A DNA stretch of 64,000 bases, from assembly GCF_024218795.1 (NCBI RefSeq), contig NZ_CP100403.1, positions 186,001-250,000 on the forward strand. Reading direction: 5' to 3'. Below the pieces are notes generated by a model. That model had not been told where the DNA came from. It did not search any database and worked only from the letters and a program-made list of their open reading frames with translations. Positions 1 to 9,118 of the stretch are shown here, piece by piece (the first letter of the stretch is position 1; the number at the start of each line of letters is the position of its first letter). This DNA is from Halorussus aquaticus (lineage in GTDB: Archaea > Halobacteriota > Halobacteria > Halobacteriales > Haladaptataceae). Made by a program: the position numbers and the translations under genes.

Positions 1-1192
1 AGAGGGAGCGTATAAGTGTTGTCGAAAGGCGATCGGCGTTCCGCATCAGTACCGTCCCTATGATACTCGTTAGGAGAACGTACCCAACGGTGAACGCCGG
101 GATCGTCTCTCGAAGCGCAGAGGTGGTACCTGCTGTTACGAGGAACGCAGCGATGACGAGCGAGAACTCGCCGCGGGGCGCTAATGCACACCCAACCCGT
201 ACTGACCGATGACGATCCAATCCGTACGCCCGTCCAGCGAAGAACCCACTTACGAGCTGTCCGCTTGTGGTAACAACGACTGCGACGAGAACGAATCCAA
301 GTGTTGCCATCAACAATGCCGGGTTCGTCTGTAATCCGATCACGAAAAAGAACATCGCGGCGAAGAGATCCCGAGTGGGCGCGATGAGCCGTTCAATTCT
401 ATCTGTGTGTCTCGTTCGGCCGAAAGCAGTCCCAACGAGAAACGCAGCAACAGCTTCACTGACCCCCACCATGAGCCCGGCACCGGCGACAATAGCTCCA
501 ACACCGAGGACACCGATGACGAAGATTTCGGTTGAGCCCACGCCGAAGAGCCGTTCGAGGATTCCTGCTCCGTAATACGCTGCGCCAAGCAGGAGGAGCA
601 GAAACAGTATCGATTGACCGATGGAGAGAACAACGGTTGATGCATCCGTGCCACCAACTAAGAACACAGAGAGAAGAGCGAATCCGAGAGCAGTCAGGAT
701 ATCCTCGATAACAATAACACCGAGAATCGCCTGACTCTCCGGATCTACGATCCACCCGAGATCGATGAGCGATTTCGCGATGATGACCGTCGAAGAGTTG
801 AAGACGATCAGGGCGATGAACCCTGCTTCTAGCCAGGTAAACCCGAATGCGAGCCCGAGAGCGATACCGAGTGGGAGACTAATCCCGATATCGACGGCAC
901 CGGCACGCAGGAATCTAATGCGGTTCGTGAAGAGCTGTTCGAGGCTCAGTTCGAGGCCCACGAAAAACAGAAGCAAGACGACACCCAGGTCAGCCAGCAG
1001 TCTCACGATATCTGGACTGTCTATGAGAGTCAACGAGATACCGCCGAGCGACGGTGCGTATGGACCAATGAGAATTCCGACGATGATGTACGCAGGAATA
1101 ACAGACTGCTTGTATCGAAGTGCCAGCGCTCCTGCCCCCGCGAGCAACAGGAGGAGGACACCGGCCGTAAAGAGAAGATTGAACTCGACCAC
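1..1192 (-). CDS. Kef-type cation:proton antiporter, CPA2 family (C-terminus cut by window edge)
   Basis: The reverse strand is open from a GTG at 1192 to the window edge. An in-frame TAG lies three codons before the GTG, so this is the practical start. The protein is a multi-spanning membrane antiporter that begins VEFNLLFTAG and contains IPAYIIVGILIGPY. It aligns along its whole length with the complete 402-residue antiporter at 11052-12260, so only a few C-terminal residues are missing. By family (KefB/KhtU/YhaU) it should exchange K+ or Na+ for H+ across the cytoplasmic membrane. The TrkA_C protein at 1256-1732 lies upstream in the same direction and is its likely regulatory subunit. Ion specificity cannot be read from the sequence. 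Confidence 0.85.
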   Translation of the reverse strand, partial: MVEFNLLFTAGVLLLLLAGAGALALRYKQSVIPAYIIVGILIGPYAPSLGGISLTLIDSPDIVRLLADLGVVLLLFFVGLELSLEQLFTNRIRFLRAGAVDIGISLPLGIALGLAFGFTWLEAGFIALIVFNSSTVIIAKSLIDLGWIVDPESQAILGVIVIEDILTALGFALLSVFLVGGTDASTVVLSIGQSILFLLLLLGAAYYGAGILERLFGVGSTEIFVIGVLGVGAIVAGAGLMVGVSEAVAAFLVGTAFGRTRHTDRIERLIAPTRDLFAAMFFFVIGLQTNPALLMATLGFVLVAVVVTTSGQLVSGFFAGRAYGLDRHRSVRVGCALAPRGEFSLVIAAFLVTAGTTSALRETIPAFTVGYVLLTSIIGTVLMRNADRLSTTLIRSL

Positions 1193-1255
1193 AGTGGGCT
1201 ACCTGACTTCGGGAGAGATGAAAGGCGTTGTCTCTCTTGCCGGCTCGCTCGACAG

Positions 1256-1732
1256 CTACGCTGTTAGGAGTTCATCGAGGGCGTCGTATGCCTCATCAGT
1301 CCCGACCACAACGAGCATATCTCCGGCCTGAATGTCGGTGTCCGGGTCTGGATTCGATATTGTCCGGTCACCGCGCTGGATTGCGAGAATCGAGACTCCT
1401 GTGCGACTTCGGAGCTGTGTCTGGCGAATGGGCTGATTTGCAATTGGCGATGTTTGCCCGACTTCGATCCACTTGATGCGAGCATCTTCAAAGGCGTCCT
1501 CGAGGCCTTCCCCGACCGGATGGAAATATGTCCCATCGAATATCTCCGCGATTTTTCGGGCCTGTGACTCGGTCGCTTCGAACAGTTGCTCACTGTCACC
1601 ATCGGCGTCTTCTCGCCAGTAGGTCTCCCGACGGCCGTTGTTATGCACCACGATGACGAACTCACCACCGGTCGGGAACGATAGAGTATAGCGACGACCG
1701 ACGCCTGGAAGCTGGGTTTCGAAGACCTTCAT
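1256..1732 (-). CDS. Antiporter regulatory subunit with RCK_C (TrkA_C) domain, KhtT-like
   Basis: A 158-residue soluble protein. The N-terminal half (MKVFETQLPGVGRRYTL onward) is the domain typical of KhtT/YhaT proteins. The C-terminal 75 residues are an RCK_C domain, with VGQTSPIANQPI followed by GVSILAIQR and DTDIQAGDMLVVVGT. It is closely related to 12263-12766. It precedes the antiporter at 1-1192 by 63 bases on the same strand, so the two probably form an operon and a complex. RCK_C domains of KhtT proteins bind c-di-AMP in Bacillus. Binding here is inference, prompted by the DisA_N gene at 7102. Confidence 0.85.
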   Translation of the reverse strand: MKVFETQLPGVGRRYTLSFPTGGEFVIVVHNNGRRETYWREDADGDSEQLFEATESQARKIAEIFDGTYFHPVGEGLEDAFEDARIKWIEVGQTSPIANQPIRQTQLRSRTGVSILAIQRGDRTISNPDPDTDIQAGDMLVVVGTDEAYDALDELLTA

Positions 1733-1820
1733 TGAGCGGGTATTCGCAGGAGATACATATTGGCCTTCGGGTCAGTGATACGAGCACTTTTCTCGCATCT
1801 ATCCGAACCACCGAGTGTGT

Positions 1821-1970
1821 ATGGGTACTCGCCGAACACCGCCGACTATCTGCCCGGACTGTGGGGCCGAGGATTCGTACCGGCCACGGTATACAACGGG
1901 AGGAGGCTGGCGGGTCTCACACTATCGATGTCTCCGCTGTGGTCGAGAATTCTATCCCCATCGTGAGTAG
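1821..1970 (+). CDS. 49-residue double-CxxC zinc-ribbon protein
   Basis: A short open frame starts with ATG at 1821 and stops with TAG at 1968. The translation has two CxxC knuckles, CPDC at residues 11-14 and CLRC at 37-40, separated by a basic aromatic stretch and ending GREFYPHRE. This is a classic one-zinc ribbon of the kind found in many haloarchaeal micro-proteins. It sits between the antiporter subunit (divergent) and the UspA gene (same direction). The frame overlaps longer but featureless frames; the paired CxxC spacing is the reason for choosing it. No specific function can be given; nucleic-acid or protein binding is likely. Confidence 0.7.
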   Translation: MGTRRTPPTICPDCGAEDSYRPRYTTGGGWRVSHYRCLRCGREFYPHRE

Positions 1971-2032
1971 TCGATATCTCAGTCAGGAAGGCACCTCCAT
2001 AGTTTTGCCGTCGCTCTGCTAAGTGAGGAGCT

Positions 2033-2431
2033 ATGAACGTCCTCATCCCGGTCCGTTTCCCTCTTACCGACCGGAACAAGCGTGCGCTGGAACGTGCACT
2101 CTCGCTTATCGATGACGATCCCATGGCGTTGGTGACAGTCCTGCATCTGAATTCGTATCCGGACGATGAACGCGTGACTCGTCGTGATCTCAGGACTGTC
2201 GTTGAGCGTGAGTATGGAGACGTTCGGGCTGACTACATTACTCGTGATGGCTTTCTCATTGAAGAGGCAGTCCTGGAAGAAGCGAGTCGTGAAGAGATTA
2301 CCCACGTAGTCATTAGCGAAGCGCGCCGCAGGAAGTGGGTCGATTCACTGCTCGAACTGCTTGATGTCAGTGTGGATATCGAGAGCTATCTCCGAGCGAA
2401 TTTGGATATCGAACTCGTCGTGGTACCCTGA
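2033..2431 (+). CDS. UspA-like universal stress protein
   Basis: A 132-residue single-domain protein that starts MNVLIPVRFPLTDRNKRALE, the first strand and helix of the UspA fold. It ends with a hydrophobic strand, ELVVVP. The middle contains ALVTVLHLNSYPDD and a region leading to HVVISEARRRKWVDSLL. The usual ATP-binding glycine loop (G-x2-G-x9-G-S/T) is not evident, so it may be a non-ATP-binding Usp. It lies just upstream of the potassium channel in the same direction and fits the stress and ion-homeostasis theme of the neighbourhood. Confidence 0.75.
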   Translation: MNVLIPVRFPLTDRNKRALERALSLIDDDPMALVTVLHLNSYPDDERVTRRDLRTVVEREYGDVRADYITRDGFLIEEAVLEEASREEITHVVISEARRRKWVDSLLELLDVSVDIESYLRANLDIELVVVP

Positions 2432-2487
2432 GTAACGCCATCGAGTTTAGTCTTTAAATTACGTCTCTGCATATCAGTCAGTACTTC

Positions 2488-3660
2488 ATGTCCCTGTACT
2501 CGCGGTGGAGTCAGTACGGAGCTCGGCTTACAGTTATACTCACACTCGCGGTAGCGCTCCTCTCAGTCCTCACAGGTATCGCAAATATCGGAGCACAGAG
2601 TGTCGTTGGGCCACTTGCAGAGTTCATCCCACCAGCGATTCAACGCACTGCGGGGTTTACGGGCGCGCTCACTGGTTTTCTCATTCTCATCAGTGCGTTC
2701 GGGCTGCGTCGAGGGCTCCGTGTTGCTTGGTACTCGACTGTCGTACTGCTTCCGATCACCGCGCTCCAGGGATTGATGCAGTCCAGTCCCCTGTCGTTCC
2801 CGCTAATTGTCCTCTCACTCCTCGCTCTTCCAAATGTTCTGGCGAACCGACGTCACTTCGACCGCGAACTCTCGTTTTCGATATCACAACTGACGGCTTT
2901 GGCCGCGATTGTCGGTGCACAGATCTACGGGACGGTCGGGACCTATGCACTCCGAGACGAATTTGCAAATATCACCACGCTGGTTGATGCGTTCTACTAC
3001 ACGCTGGTGACTGCCAGCACCGTCGGGTACGGGGATGCTGCACCGACGACCCAGAGTGCCCGCCTCTTCGGGATGTCGGTTATCGTGATCGGGACCACGA
3101 GCTTCGCACTCGCACTCGGGACGGTCCTAGGCCCTGCAATTGAAGCCCGTCTATCCCGTGCACTCGGACGAATGACGGACTCACAGCTCGAACTCCTCAG
3201 CAATCACATCCTCATTCTCGGATATGGCGACCTCACCGAGGCAATCCTCGAGGAGTTCTCGCAGGATATTCGAGACGGAACCGAGATTCTCGTGATAACG
3301 CCAGACAGCGATAACGCACAACACCTCGCTGAGCGGGATTTCAACGTGCTGACTGGCGACCCCAGCGATGAGGAAACCCTTCGGAAAGCGCATATCGAGG
3401 AAGCTCGAGCGATACTCGTCGCGACGAACAACGATGCTGAAGACGCGCTCTCCGTCCTTACCGCGCGAGATTTGAACACCGAGGGTTACATTGTTGCTGC
3501 AGCGACGAACCGTGAGAATATCGGGAAGCTAAAACGGGCAGGGGCAGACACCGTCATCAGTCCGCAGAGTATTGCGGGCGAAATCCTCGTCCGATCGGCG
3601 TTGAATCGGCAGAGTATGGACGAGATGGACGAGTTAACGACAGAGTTTCTCGACGAATAG
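2488..3660 (+). CDS. Potassium channel with C-terminal RCK (TrkA_N) domain
   Basis: A 390-residue protein. Hydrophobic segments cover about residues 12-120, followed by a pore module. Its selectivity filter is TVGYGD at 178-183, preceded by the pore helix DAFYYTLVTAS. A last membrane helix lies near 192-216. From about residue 240 a Rossmann-type RCK domain begins (ILILGYGDLTEAILEEF), with VLTGDPSDEETLRKA and IVAAATNRENIGKLKRAGAD typical of TrkA_N. It is a ligand-gated K+ channel by family; the ligand (NAD(H), Ca2+, nucleotide) is unknown. The ATG is preceded by an AT-rich CTTTAAATTA box about 30 bases upstream. Confidence 0.9.
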   Translation: MSLYSRWSQYGARLTVILTLAVALLSVLTGIANIGAQSVVGPLAEFIPPAIQRTAGFTGALTGFLILISAFGLRRGLRVAWYSTVVLLPITALQGLMQSSPLSFPLIVLSLLALPNVLANRRHFDRELSFSISQLTALAAIVGAQIYGTVGTYALRDEFANITTLVDAFYYTLVTASTVGYGDAAPTTQSARLFGMSVIVIGTTSFALALGTVLGPAIEARLSRALGRMTDSQLELLSNHILILGYGDLTEAILEEFSQDIRDGTEILVITPDSDNAQHLAERDFNVLTGDPSDEETLRKAHIEEARAILVATNNDAEDALSVLTARDLNTEGYIVAAATNRENIGKLKRAGADTVISPQSIAGEILVRSALNRQSMDEMDELTTEFLDE

Positions 3661-3775
3661 CACAATCCTGTCCAAGATACATACGGACCGCTCATCGATA
3701 CTTTTGTTCGATGTTACAAGCTGTTTTAAACACGGGATGTGAATTCGGTCTCGATAAGCGGAGTCTCAACCAGAT

Positions 3776-4177
3776 ATGGAACCGCCCCGGTCAAGAGTCG
3801 TTGAGATCGCAACCCTCCTCGAGAGATATCTCGCGCTCTCCGTCTATATCGGCGTTCGAGGAATGATATTTTTTGGGAGCTGGTTTATTCTGTATACCAT
3901 TATTGGACTATTTGTAAAAATGTCTGGGTGGTTCGACCCACCGTATCCTCCATTATCACTGGAATCTGACCCATTCTTCGTCATCGGAGGCGCAATTGTG
4001 GGGTTATTCGTCGTTCAGAGTGCTGGTTCGTTCTTGCTGTATCATTTCCTCGTTGGGGTCGAGGACGAGAAGTCAGAGTTCGCAGTCCTGATGGGATTCA
4101 TCAGTCTTGGATTCGGTGGCGCACTGCTTCGAGTGACCCTCCCTCCTGCGCTTCGAATGGTCTCAAGCATAGTATAA
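3776..4177 (+). CDS. Small membrane protein, unknown function
   Basis: A 133-residue protein with about three hydrophobic segments, near residues 27-48, 69-90 and 103-122. There is a short charged loop, LVGVEDEKSEFA, between the second and third. No recognisable family motif is visible. A TTTTAAAC box lies about 50 bases before the ATG. It is downstream of the K+ channel but separated by 115 bases, so it may have its own promoter. An accessory role with the neighbouring transporters is possible but unsupported. Confidence 0.6.
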   Translation: MEPPRSRVVEIATLLERYLALSVYIGVRGMIFFGSWFILYTIIGLFVKMSGWFDPPYPPLSLESDPFFVIGGAIVGLFVVQSAGSFLLYHFLVGVEDEKSEFAVLMGFISLGFGGALLRVTLPPALRMVSSIV

Positions 4178-4195
4178 TCCGGAATTAATTCGTAT

Positions 4196-4216
4196 CCTCA
4201 CCAATTGACGGTGAGG
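4196..4216 (+). terminator. Hairpin, possible terminator
   Basis: CCTCACC is followed seven bases later by its perfect complement GGTGAGG, 19 bases after the stop codon at 4177. No long T tract follows, whereas archaeal terminators are mainly oligo-T. It could instead be an operator. Confidence 0.3.
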
Positions 4217-4616
4217 ACCTGACTGGTATCAGACCACAACGTCTTTTCTCGGAGAAGTCGGAGGACCTACCAGTCATCTAATTGGACAGCCAAACTGTAT
4301 TGGACTCCTGGCTTGAGCACTATGTTGGGACTCAAGAACGATTCCGTATGCTGCTCGGCAACGATGAGTGCTCTCTTCGCGGGTCAACCGAGGTGGGAAC
4401 CCAATTCTCCAGTTCCTTTGCATACCAGGCCAGTGATCCTATCTCGTTCTGAGCCGTAGGAGTTGTTGAACTCTGTCACTCTCTGACACTTCATGCGTCT
4501 GGGACTTACGGAGATTCTCATAGGGCCATCCGACTTGATCACAGTATCGCCAGTCGCGTTGTCGGGGTATTGTCGCGTGGACTCTCGTTCTGGTCGCCGT
4601 AGGATGCAGTATTTAC

Positions 4617-4626
4617 TTATTTATAA
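4617..4626 (+). promoter_or_regulatory. TATA box of permease-Usp gene
   Basis: TTATTTATAA is centred about 26 bases before the ATG at 4648. This spacing places transcription start at or next to the start codon, as in haloarchaeal leaderless transcripts. There is no Shine-Dalgarno-like sequence before the ATG. Confidence 0.6.
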
Positions 4627-4647
4627 CTGGCATACAGCCACGCTAGT

Positions 4648-7101
4648 ATGGCCGATGATTCAATTTCGTCTTCTACTCAGGCAGGGGGTGGGCAAAGCGT
4701 AACCGAAGAACTCAATCCGGAAATCGGGCTCCTCGGCGCGCTGGCGATCGGCGTGGGGACGATGATTGCCGCTGGCATTTTCGTTCTGTCCGGCCTCGCC
4801 GTCGAAAAGGTCGGTGCCGTCGCTATCCTCTCGTTTCTTATCGCTGCGATAGTCGCCGCGTTCACCGCCGCCGCCTACGCCGAATTCTCCTCCATCTACC
4901 AGGAGAGTGGGGGCGGATACATGTACACCGCTAACACCTTCGACAACAATCTCACCTACATCATGGGATGGACGATGATTCTCGGCTATCCCGCGAGCGC
5001 CGCCTTCTACCTCGCTGCGTTCTCTGACTGGTTCTACCGGTTCATCTATCCCGCTCTGAGCATCCCCGAGGCAATTCCGTTCTGGGTCCCGGGAATCGTC
5101 ATTCTCTCTTTGCTTGTGCTCGTCAATATGCGCGGCACAGAGGAATCCAACCAGTTCCAGATCATCGTCACCGGCCTGAAGGTCGCGCTGTTGCTGTTGT
5201 TTCTCTACGGTGGATTACAGGCGCTGGATCCGGCGGTCATCCAACAGTCAGTCACAGAGAACATTAGCGAGTTCGCCAACATCGGCCTGACCAGTGCCCT
5301 CGTGTTCATCACGTTCTTCGGCTTCTCCGCGATCGCCACCAACGCCGAGGAAATCAAAGACCCTGGTGACACTATCCCGAAAGCGATCTATCTCAGCATG
5401 GGGATTGTGACGGTCATCTACACGCTGGTCGTGCTGGTGATCGTCATCGCCGTCAACAGTGATGCCTTCGTTCAATTCCTCGCAGCGAATGTTGATCTCG
5501 GTGGCGTGGACGCCGCCGAATACATCGCTACCCATGGAGAGGTATCGATGGGGTACGCGGCTCGGTTCTTCCTCGGATTGCCCTACAACGCCGGGTTCTA
5601 CGTGATTATCGTCGGGGCACTGTTCTCGATGCTGTCGGCTGCAAATGCGACGATCATGGCCGGGTCGCGCGTGAAACTGGCAATGAGTCGCCGGAACCAC
5701 CTGCCACGAAGCCTCGAGGCGATTCATCCGAACTGGGGGACGCCGTACAAGACGGTGCTCATGACTGGGGGACTCATCTTCCTGTATATCTTCGTGTTCG
5801 CGGTGTTGTTCGGTGAGACCGGTGGCTCCCGCCCGCTGTTCGGTATACACCTCGGGATCGAGGGGCTCGCACAGTTCGCTAATTTCCTGTTGATCACTGG
5901 TCTCACGGTCGTCAACGTCGCGTTAGTCGTCAACCGTCGCAAGTATCCTGACATCAACCGTGGCTTCCGGGTCCCGCTGGTCCCGATCATCCCGGCGATT
6001 GCCGTCCTCGCTAACCTCGTGCTCATCGGAACCATCGTCACCGATACGGTCGGACAGTACGCCGTCGCACTCGGGGTTCTAGCGGAGGTTATCGGCGTGG
6101 GAATCTGGTTCGCCTGGAAGAGTCGGACACCGTCAGTCGAACAACTCGAGGAGGAGACACCGACGGCTGTCGCCGAATATACGGCTCCTGGTAACGGCTA
6201 TCAGATTGTCGTCCCGATTGCGAATCCACGGAATGCACCCCAGTTAATGCGAACTGCGACGACACTCGCCAATGAAAACGACGGCGAAGTGCTCGTCATG
6301 AGTGCGGTCACTGTTCCCAACCAGACGCCGCTCTCGCGTGGACGTGAACGGACCGGCGAGAAGCGTGCCGTCCTCGACCAAGCGATGGATATCGCCGAGG
6401 AGGAGGGAGTTCCCGTCAGCGGGACGATCAGGATTGGCCACCACGCCGCCGACGCCATCATCAACACGGTCGCCCAGCACGGCAGCGACGCCGTCCTCGT
6501 CGGATGGGGTGGCGACCGGTCGAGCGATAGTGACGTCGTACTCGGCTCTGTCGTCGATCGTGTTGTCGCCGAAGCCGACTGTGACGTCTTCGTCGAGCGG
6601 ATCGGGATAGAAGCCGACGGCGATCTCGATTCGATCCTGTTACCGACGGCGGGTGGCCCACACGCCGAACTGGCAGCCGAAACGGCCGCCGCGCTCGCCC
6701 GCGGAACTGGCGCGACAGTGACGTCCGCCTACGTCATCGACCCCGACGCGTCCGACGCGGAATACGAGCGGGCACGCTCGTTGCTCGCTTCGGCGACCGA
6801 GGCGTTCGAAACCGGTGGAGCATTCGAGACAACCCTCCTAGAAGGAGAAGACGTGGTGGCGACCTTGGTTGAGGCGAGTGCAGATCACGACCTCACCATC
6901 ATCGGCGCGACGCGGGAAGGCGCGTTCCAGCGGTTCCTGTTCGGCACGATTCCGGAAACGGTCGCCATGCGAGCGTCTAACACGGTCATCATGGCCAAGC
7001 GGAACCTAGACGTGCGGTCGCGACTTCAACAGTCGATCGACATATTACGCGAGCGTCTGACTGGGCAGTCAAACACGATGGAGCAAGGTGGGGAGGAATA
7101 A
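4648..7101 (+). CDS. APC-family amino-acid permease fused to two UspA domains
   Basis: An 817-residue fusion. Residues 23-490 are an APC permease, starting with the characteristic helix 1 (GALAIGVGTMIAAGIFVLSG) and continuing with GGGYMYTANTFDNN and FITFFGFSAIATNAEEIKDP. Two UspA domains follow, about 508-650 (GYQIVVPIANPRNAP...) and 655-795 (DSILLPTAGGPHAELAAETA... IIGATREGAFQRFLFGT). The last carries a recognisable nucleotide-binding loop, GATREGAFQRFLFGT. It likely imports amino acids for osmotic balance, with the cytosolic Usp domains sensing nucleotide. It has its own TATA box and directly abuts the DisA_N gene. The protein at 16349-18580 has the same architecture. Confidence 0.9.
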   Translation: MADDSISSSTQAGGGQSVTEELNPEIGLLGALAIGVGTMIAAGIFVLSGLAVEKVGAVAILSFLIAAIVAAFTAAAYAEFSSIYQESGGGYMYTANTFDNNLTYIMGWTMILGYPASAAFYLAAFSDWFYRFIYPALSIPEAIPFWVPGIVILSLLVLVNMRGTEESNQFQIIVTGLKVALLLLFLYGGLQALDPAVIQQSVTENISEFANIGLTSALVFITFFGFSAIATNAEEIKDPGDTIPKAIYLSMGIVTVIYTLVVLVIVIAVNSDAFVQFLAANVDLGGVDAAEYIATHGEVSMGYAARFFLGLPYNAGFYVIIVGALFSMLSAANATIMAGSRVKLAMSRRNHLPRSLEAIHPNWGTPYKTVLMTGGLIFLYIFVFAVLFGETGGSRPLFGIHLGIEGLAQFANFLLITGLTVVNVALVVNRRKYPDINRGFRVPLVPIIPAIAVLANLVLIGTIVTDTVGQYAVALGVLAEVIGVGIWFAWKSRTPSVEQLEEETPTAVAEYTAPGNGYQIVVPIANPRNAPQLMRTATTLANENDGEVLVMSAVTVPNQTPLSRGRERTGEKRAVLDQAMDIAEEEGVPVSGTIRIGHHAADAIINTVAQHGSDAVLVGWGGDRSSDSDVVLGSVVDRVVAEADCDVFVERIGIEADGDLDSILLPTAGGPHAELAAETAAALARGTGATVTSAYVIDPDASDAEYERARSLLASATEAFETGGAFETTLLEGEDVVATLVEASADHDLTIIGATREGAFQRFLFGTIPETVAMRASNTVIMAKRNLDVRSRLQQSIDILRERLTGQSNTMEQGGEE

Positions 7102-7665
7102 ATGTCCGAGCCGGATGCGGATCCGTTGCGCGTAGAGTACACGACAGTTGGTGAACTCATTGACTTCATCATATATGCGATCGAGGATATTAGTCTCGAA
7201 TTCGAGAGGTGGGGCGAAGAGCACGTTCGGGGACCGGGGTTGTACTTCGTGGTCGTGGCAGGGGTGCATTCTGGCGCGTATGCGGACCCACTGGGCGAGA
7301 ACGTCTGGCCGACCGAGACCTGTCGGGTCGTCACGGAGAATCTCGACGGATTCGTCCAGGCAGCGCGAACGGTCGGCCATTCACGTGACGGCGCGGTTGT
7401 CGTCAGTACGGACGGAACTATCCAAGAGCAGATGGTCCGGATCAAAAGTCCGAATTCCGACGAAGCGGAGGCGGCAGAAACGATTGAGTATGCTGACTGG
7501 ATGGGAACGAAGCACTTGAGCGCAATCGAGGTGTCTGTCCGTGAAGAAGTGGTCGCGGCTGTGACGCTCAGTGAGGAAGACGGTCGCATGACACTCTTTG
7601 AGGATGGGGATTACAACGATTATCAGCGCGATGAGTTAGGTGGTGAGTGGCGTCCTTCGGGTTGA
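7102..7665 (+). CDS. DisA_N (diadenylate cyclase type) domain protein, divergent
   Basis: A 187-residue soluble protein that begins directly after the permease stop codon. Two signature blocks of the DAC/DisA_N family are visible: RDGAVVV at 95-101 (DGA motif) and GTKHLSAIEVS at 135-145, followed by VTLSEEDGRMTLFEDG. In active cyclases the second block reads G-T/A-R-H-R; here it is GTKH followed by L-S. It may therefore be a divergent cyclase producing c-di-AMP from two ATP, or a degenerate binding domain. Its place between a permease-Usp fusion and trkA/trkH fits the known control of K+ and osmolyte transport by c-di-AMP. The family call is fairly firm; activity is uncertain. Confidence 0.75.
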   Translation: MSEPDADPLRVEYTTVGELIDFIIYAIEDISLEFERWGEEHVRGPGLYFVVVAGVHSGAYADPLGENVWPTETCRVVTENLDGFVQAARTVGHSRDGAVVVSTDGTIQEQMVRIKSPNSDEAEAAETIEYADWMGTKHLSAIEVSVREEVVAAVTLSEEDGRMTLFEDGDYNDYQRDELGGEWRPSG

Positions 7666-7780
7666 TTCAGACTCTTCAAGAACATCCTTCCTTAGAAGAT
7701 TCGACCCGGAATGTCGAGAACGACTTTTTTGTAGGGTTCGCCCTTTAGTCACGTCTAATGAGTACATTGAGGGAGAACCA

Positions 7781-9118
7781 ATGCGTGTAATCGTAGTTGG
7801 GGCTGGTGAAGTCGGTTCCAATATCGCAGTCAGTCTCGCCGAGAGCCACGACGTCATCGTTATCGATGTTGACCCCGAGAAAGTTGATGAACTTACCTAT
7901 TCGAACGACATCTTAGCGATAGAGGGGGACGGGACCTCGCTGGAGACACTCGAAAACGCTGGCATCGCCGAAGCAGACATGCTCATCGCCAGTACAGACG
8001 ACGATGAGACGAACCTCGTCACCTGTGGAACCGCGAAAACAGTTGGTGGCGTCTTTACTATTGCCAGGACTCGAAATACGAACTTCTTCAAGACTTGGAC
8101 AAAGTCGGAGGATGCATTCGGCGTCGACTTCATGGTCTCGACGAATCTCCTCACGGCGAATGATATCGTCCGCGTCGTCGGGCTCCCAGCAGCAATCGAC
8201 GTCGACCCGTTCGCTGGCGGACTCGTCCAGATGGCCGAGTTCGAGGTGACAGCAGAAAGTGAAATCGCGGGACAGACCGTCGAAGAGGCGGATAAATTCG
8301 AGGCGCTCACGTTCGCTGCACTTGTTCAGGATGGCGACGTCGTAATCGCTCGTGGGCAGACGCGTATCGAAGCTGGGAACAGGGTGATCGTCATCGGCAG
8401 TCCAGAGAGTGTCCAATCCTTTTCGAGAACGGTTGCCTCACCTGAATCTTCAGATGAGGCCCGCAATATTGTCGTCGTTGGTGGGAGCGACATCGGATAT
8501 CACACGGCTAAGCTACTCGAAGAGCGTGGTATCGAACCTCGTCTAATCGAACAAGATGCGGACCGTGGTCGGGAACTCGCCGAAGACCTCCCCGGAACAA
8601 TCGTGTTGGAACACGATGCGACAGATACAGATTTCCTCGTCGGGGAACAGATCGATCGAGCGGACGCAGTCATCGCAGCGACCGACAGCGACGAAAAGAA
8701 CCTCCTCGTCTCGCTGCTCGCACAGAACATTGGAGTTCAACGAACAGTCGCCGTTGTCGAGGAAGGGCAATACGCCGGCTTATTTGAGGCGATCGGGATC
8801 GACGTCGCAATCAATCCACGTGAAGCGACTGCAGAGGAGATCATCCGCTTTACACAGAAGGGCCAGGTCGAAAACCTCTCACTCATCGAAGATCGTCAAG
8901 CTGAGGTGCTGGAGATCGAGGTCGACGAGGAAAGCGTCCTCACCGGTCGACCGATCCGCGAGTGCGTTACCGAACTCCCATCCGACGTCGTCATTGGAGC
9001 GGTCACTCGCGATCAGGAGTTCATCGTTCCCCGCGGCGAAACCGTCATCGAACCCGGCGATCACGTCGTTCTCTTTGTGGCTACAGATGTCCTTTCTCCT
9101 GTTATGGATCTCGTATGA
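7781..9118 (+). CDS. trkA: Trk potassium uptake regulator TrkA
   Basis: A 445-residue cytoplasmic subunit with the tandem TrkA_N-TrkA_C / TrkA_N-TrkA_C layout. The first Rossmann motif is MRVIVVGAGEVGSNIA, the second IVVVGGSDIGYHTAKLLEERG near residue 228. Each is followed by an RCK_C region, such as ESVLTGRPIRE near the end. An upstream extension of the frame (to 7640) has no family counterpart and overlaps the preceding gene; the ATG at 7781 starts exactly at the first conserved strand. It gates TrkH in response to nucleotides. Its stop overlaps the trkH start (ATGA), so the two are translationally coupled. Confidence 0.93.
   Translation: MRVIVVGAGEVGSNIAVSLAESHDVIVIDVDPEKVDELTYSNDILAIEGDGTSLETLENAGIAEADMLIASTDDDETNLVTCGTAKTVGGVFTIARTRNTNFFKTWTKSEDAFGVDFMVSTNLLTANDIVRVVGLPAAIDVDPFAGGLVQMAEFEVTAESEIAGQTVEEADKFEALTFAALVQDGDVVIARGQTRIEAGNRVIVIGSPESVQSFSRTVASPESSDEARNIVVVGGSDIGYHTAKLLEERGIEPRLIEQDADRGRELAEDLPGTIVLEHDATDTDFLVGEQIDRADAVIAATDSDEKNLLVSLLAQNIGVQRTVAVVEEGQYAGLFEAIGIDVAINPREATAEEIIRFTQKGQVENLSLIEDRQAEVLEIEVDEESVLTGRPIRECVTELPSDVVIGAVTRDQEFIVPRGETVIEPGDHVVLFVATDVLSPVMDLV

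Larger units (their letters stand above)
4178..4647. other. 470-base intergenic region
   Basis: No convincing gene was found on either strand. It contains a hairpin close behind the preceding stop (4196-4216) and a strong TATA box for the permease at its right end. A 69-residue frame starting at 4493 runs into the permease gene in a different frame and has no coding character. Confidence 0.5.

Noticed and set aside
4493..4702. 69-residue frame before the permease
   Set aside because: It runs into the permease gene in another frame and covers its TATA box.
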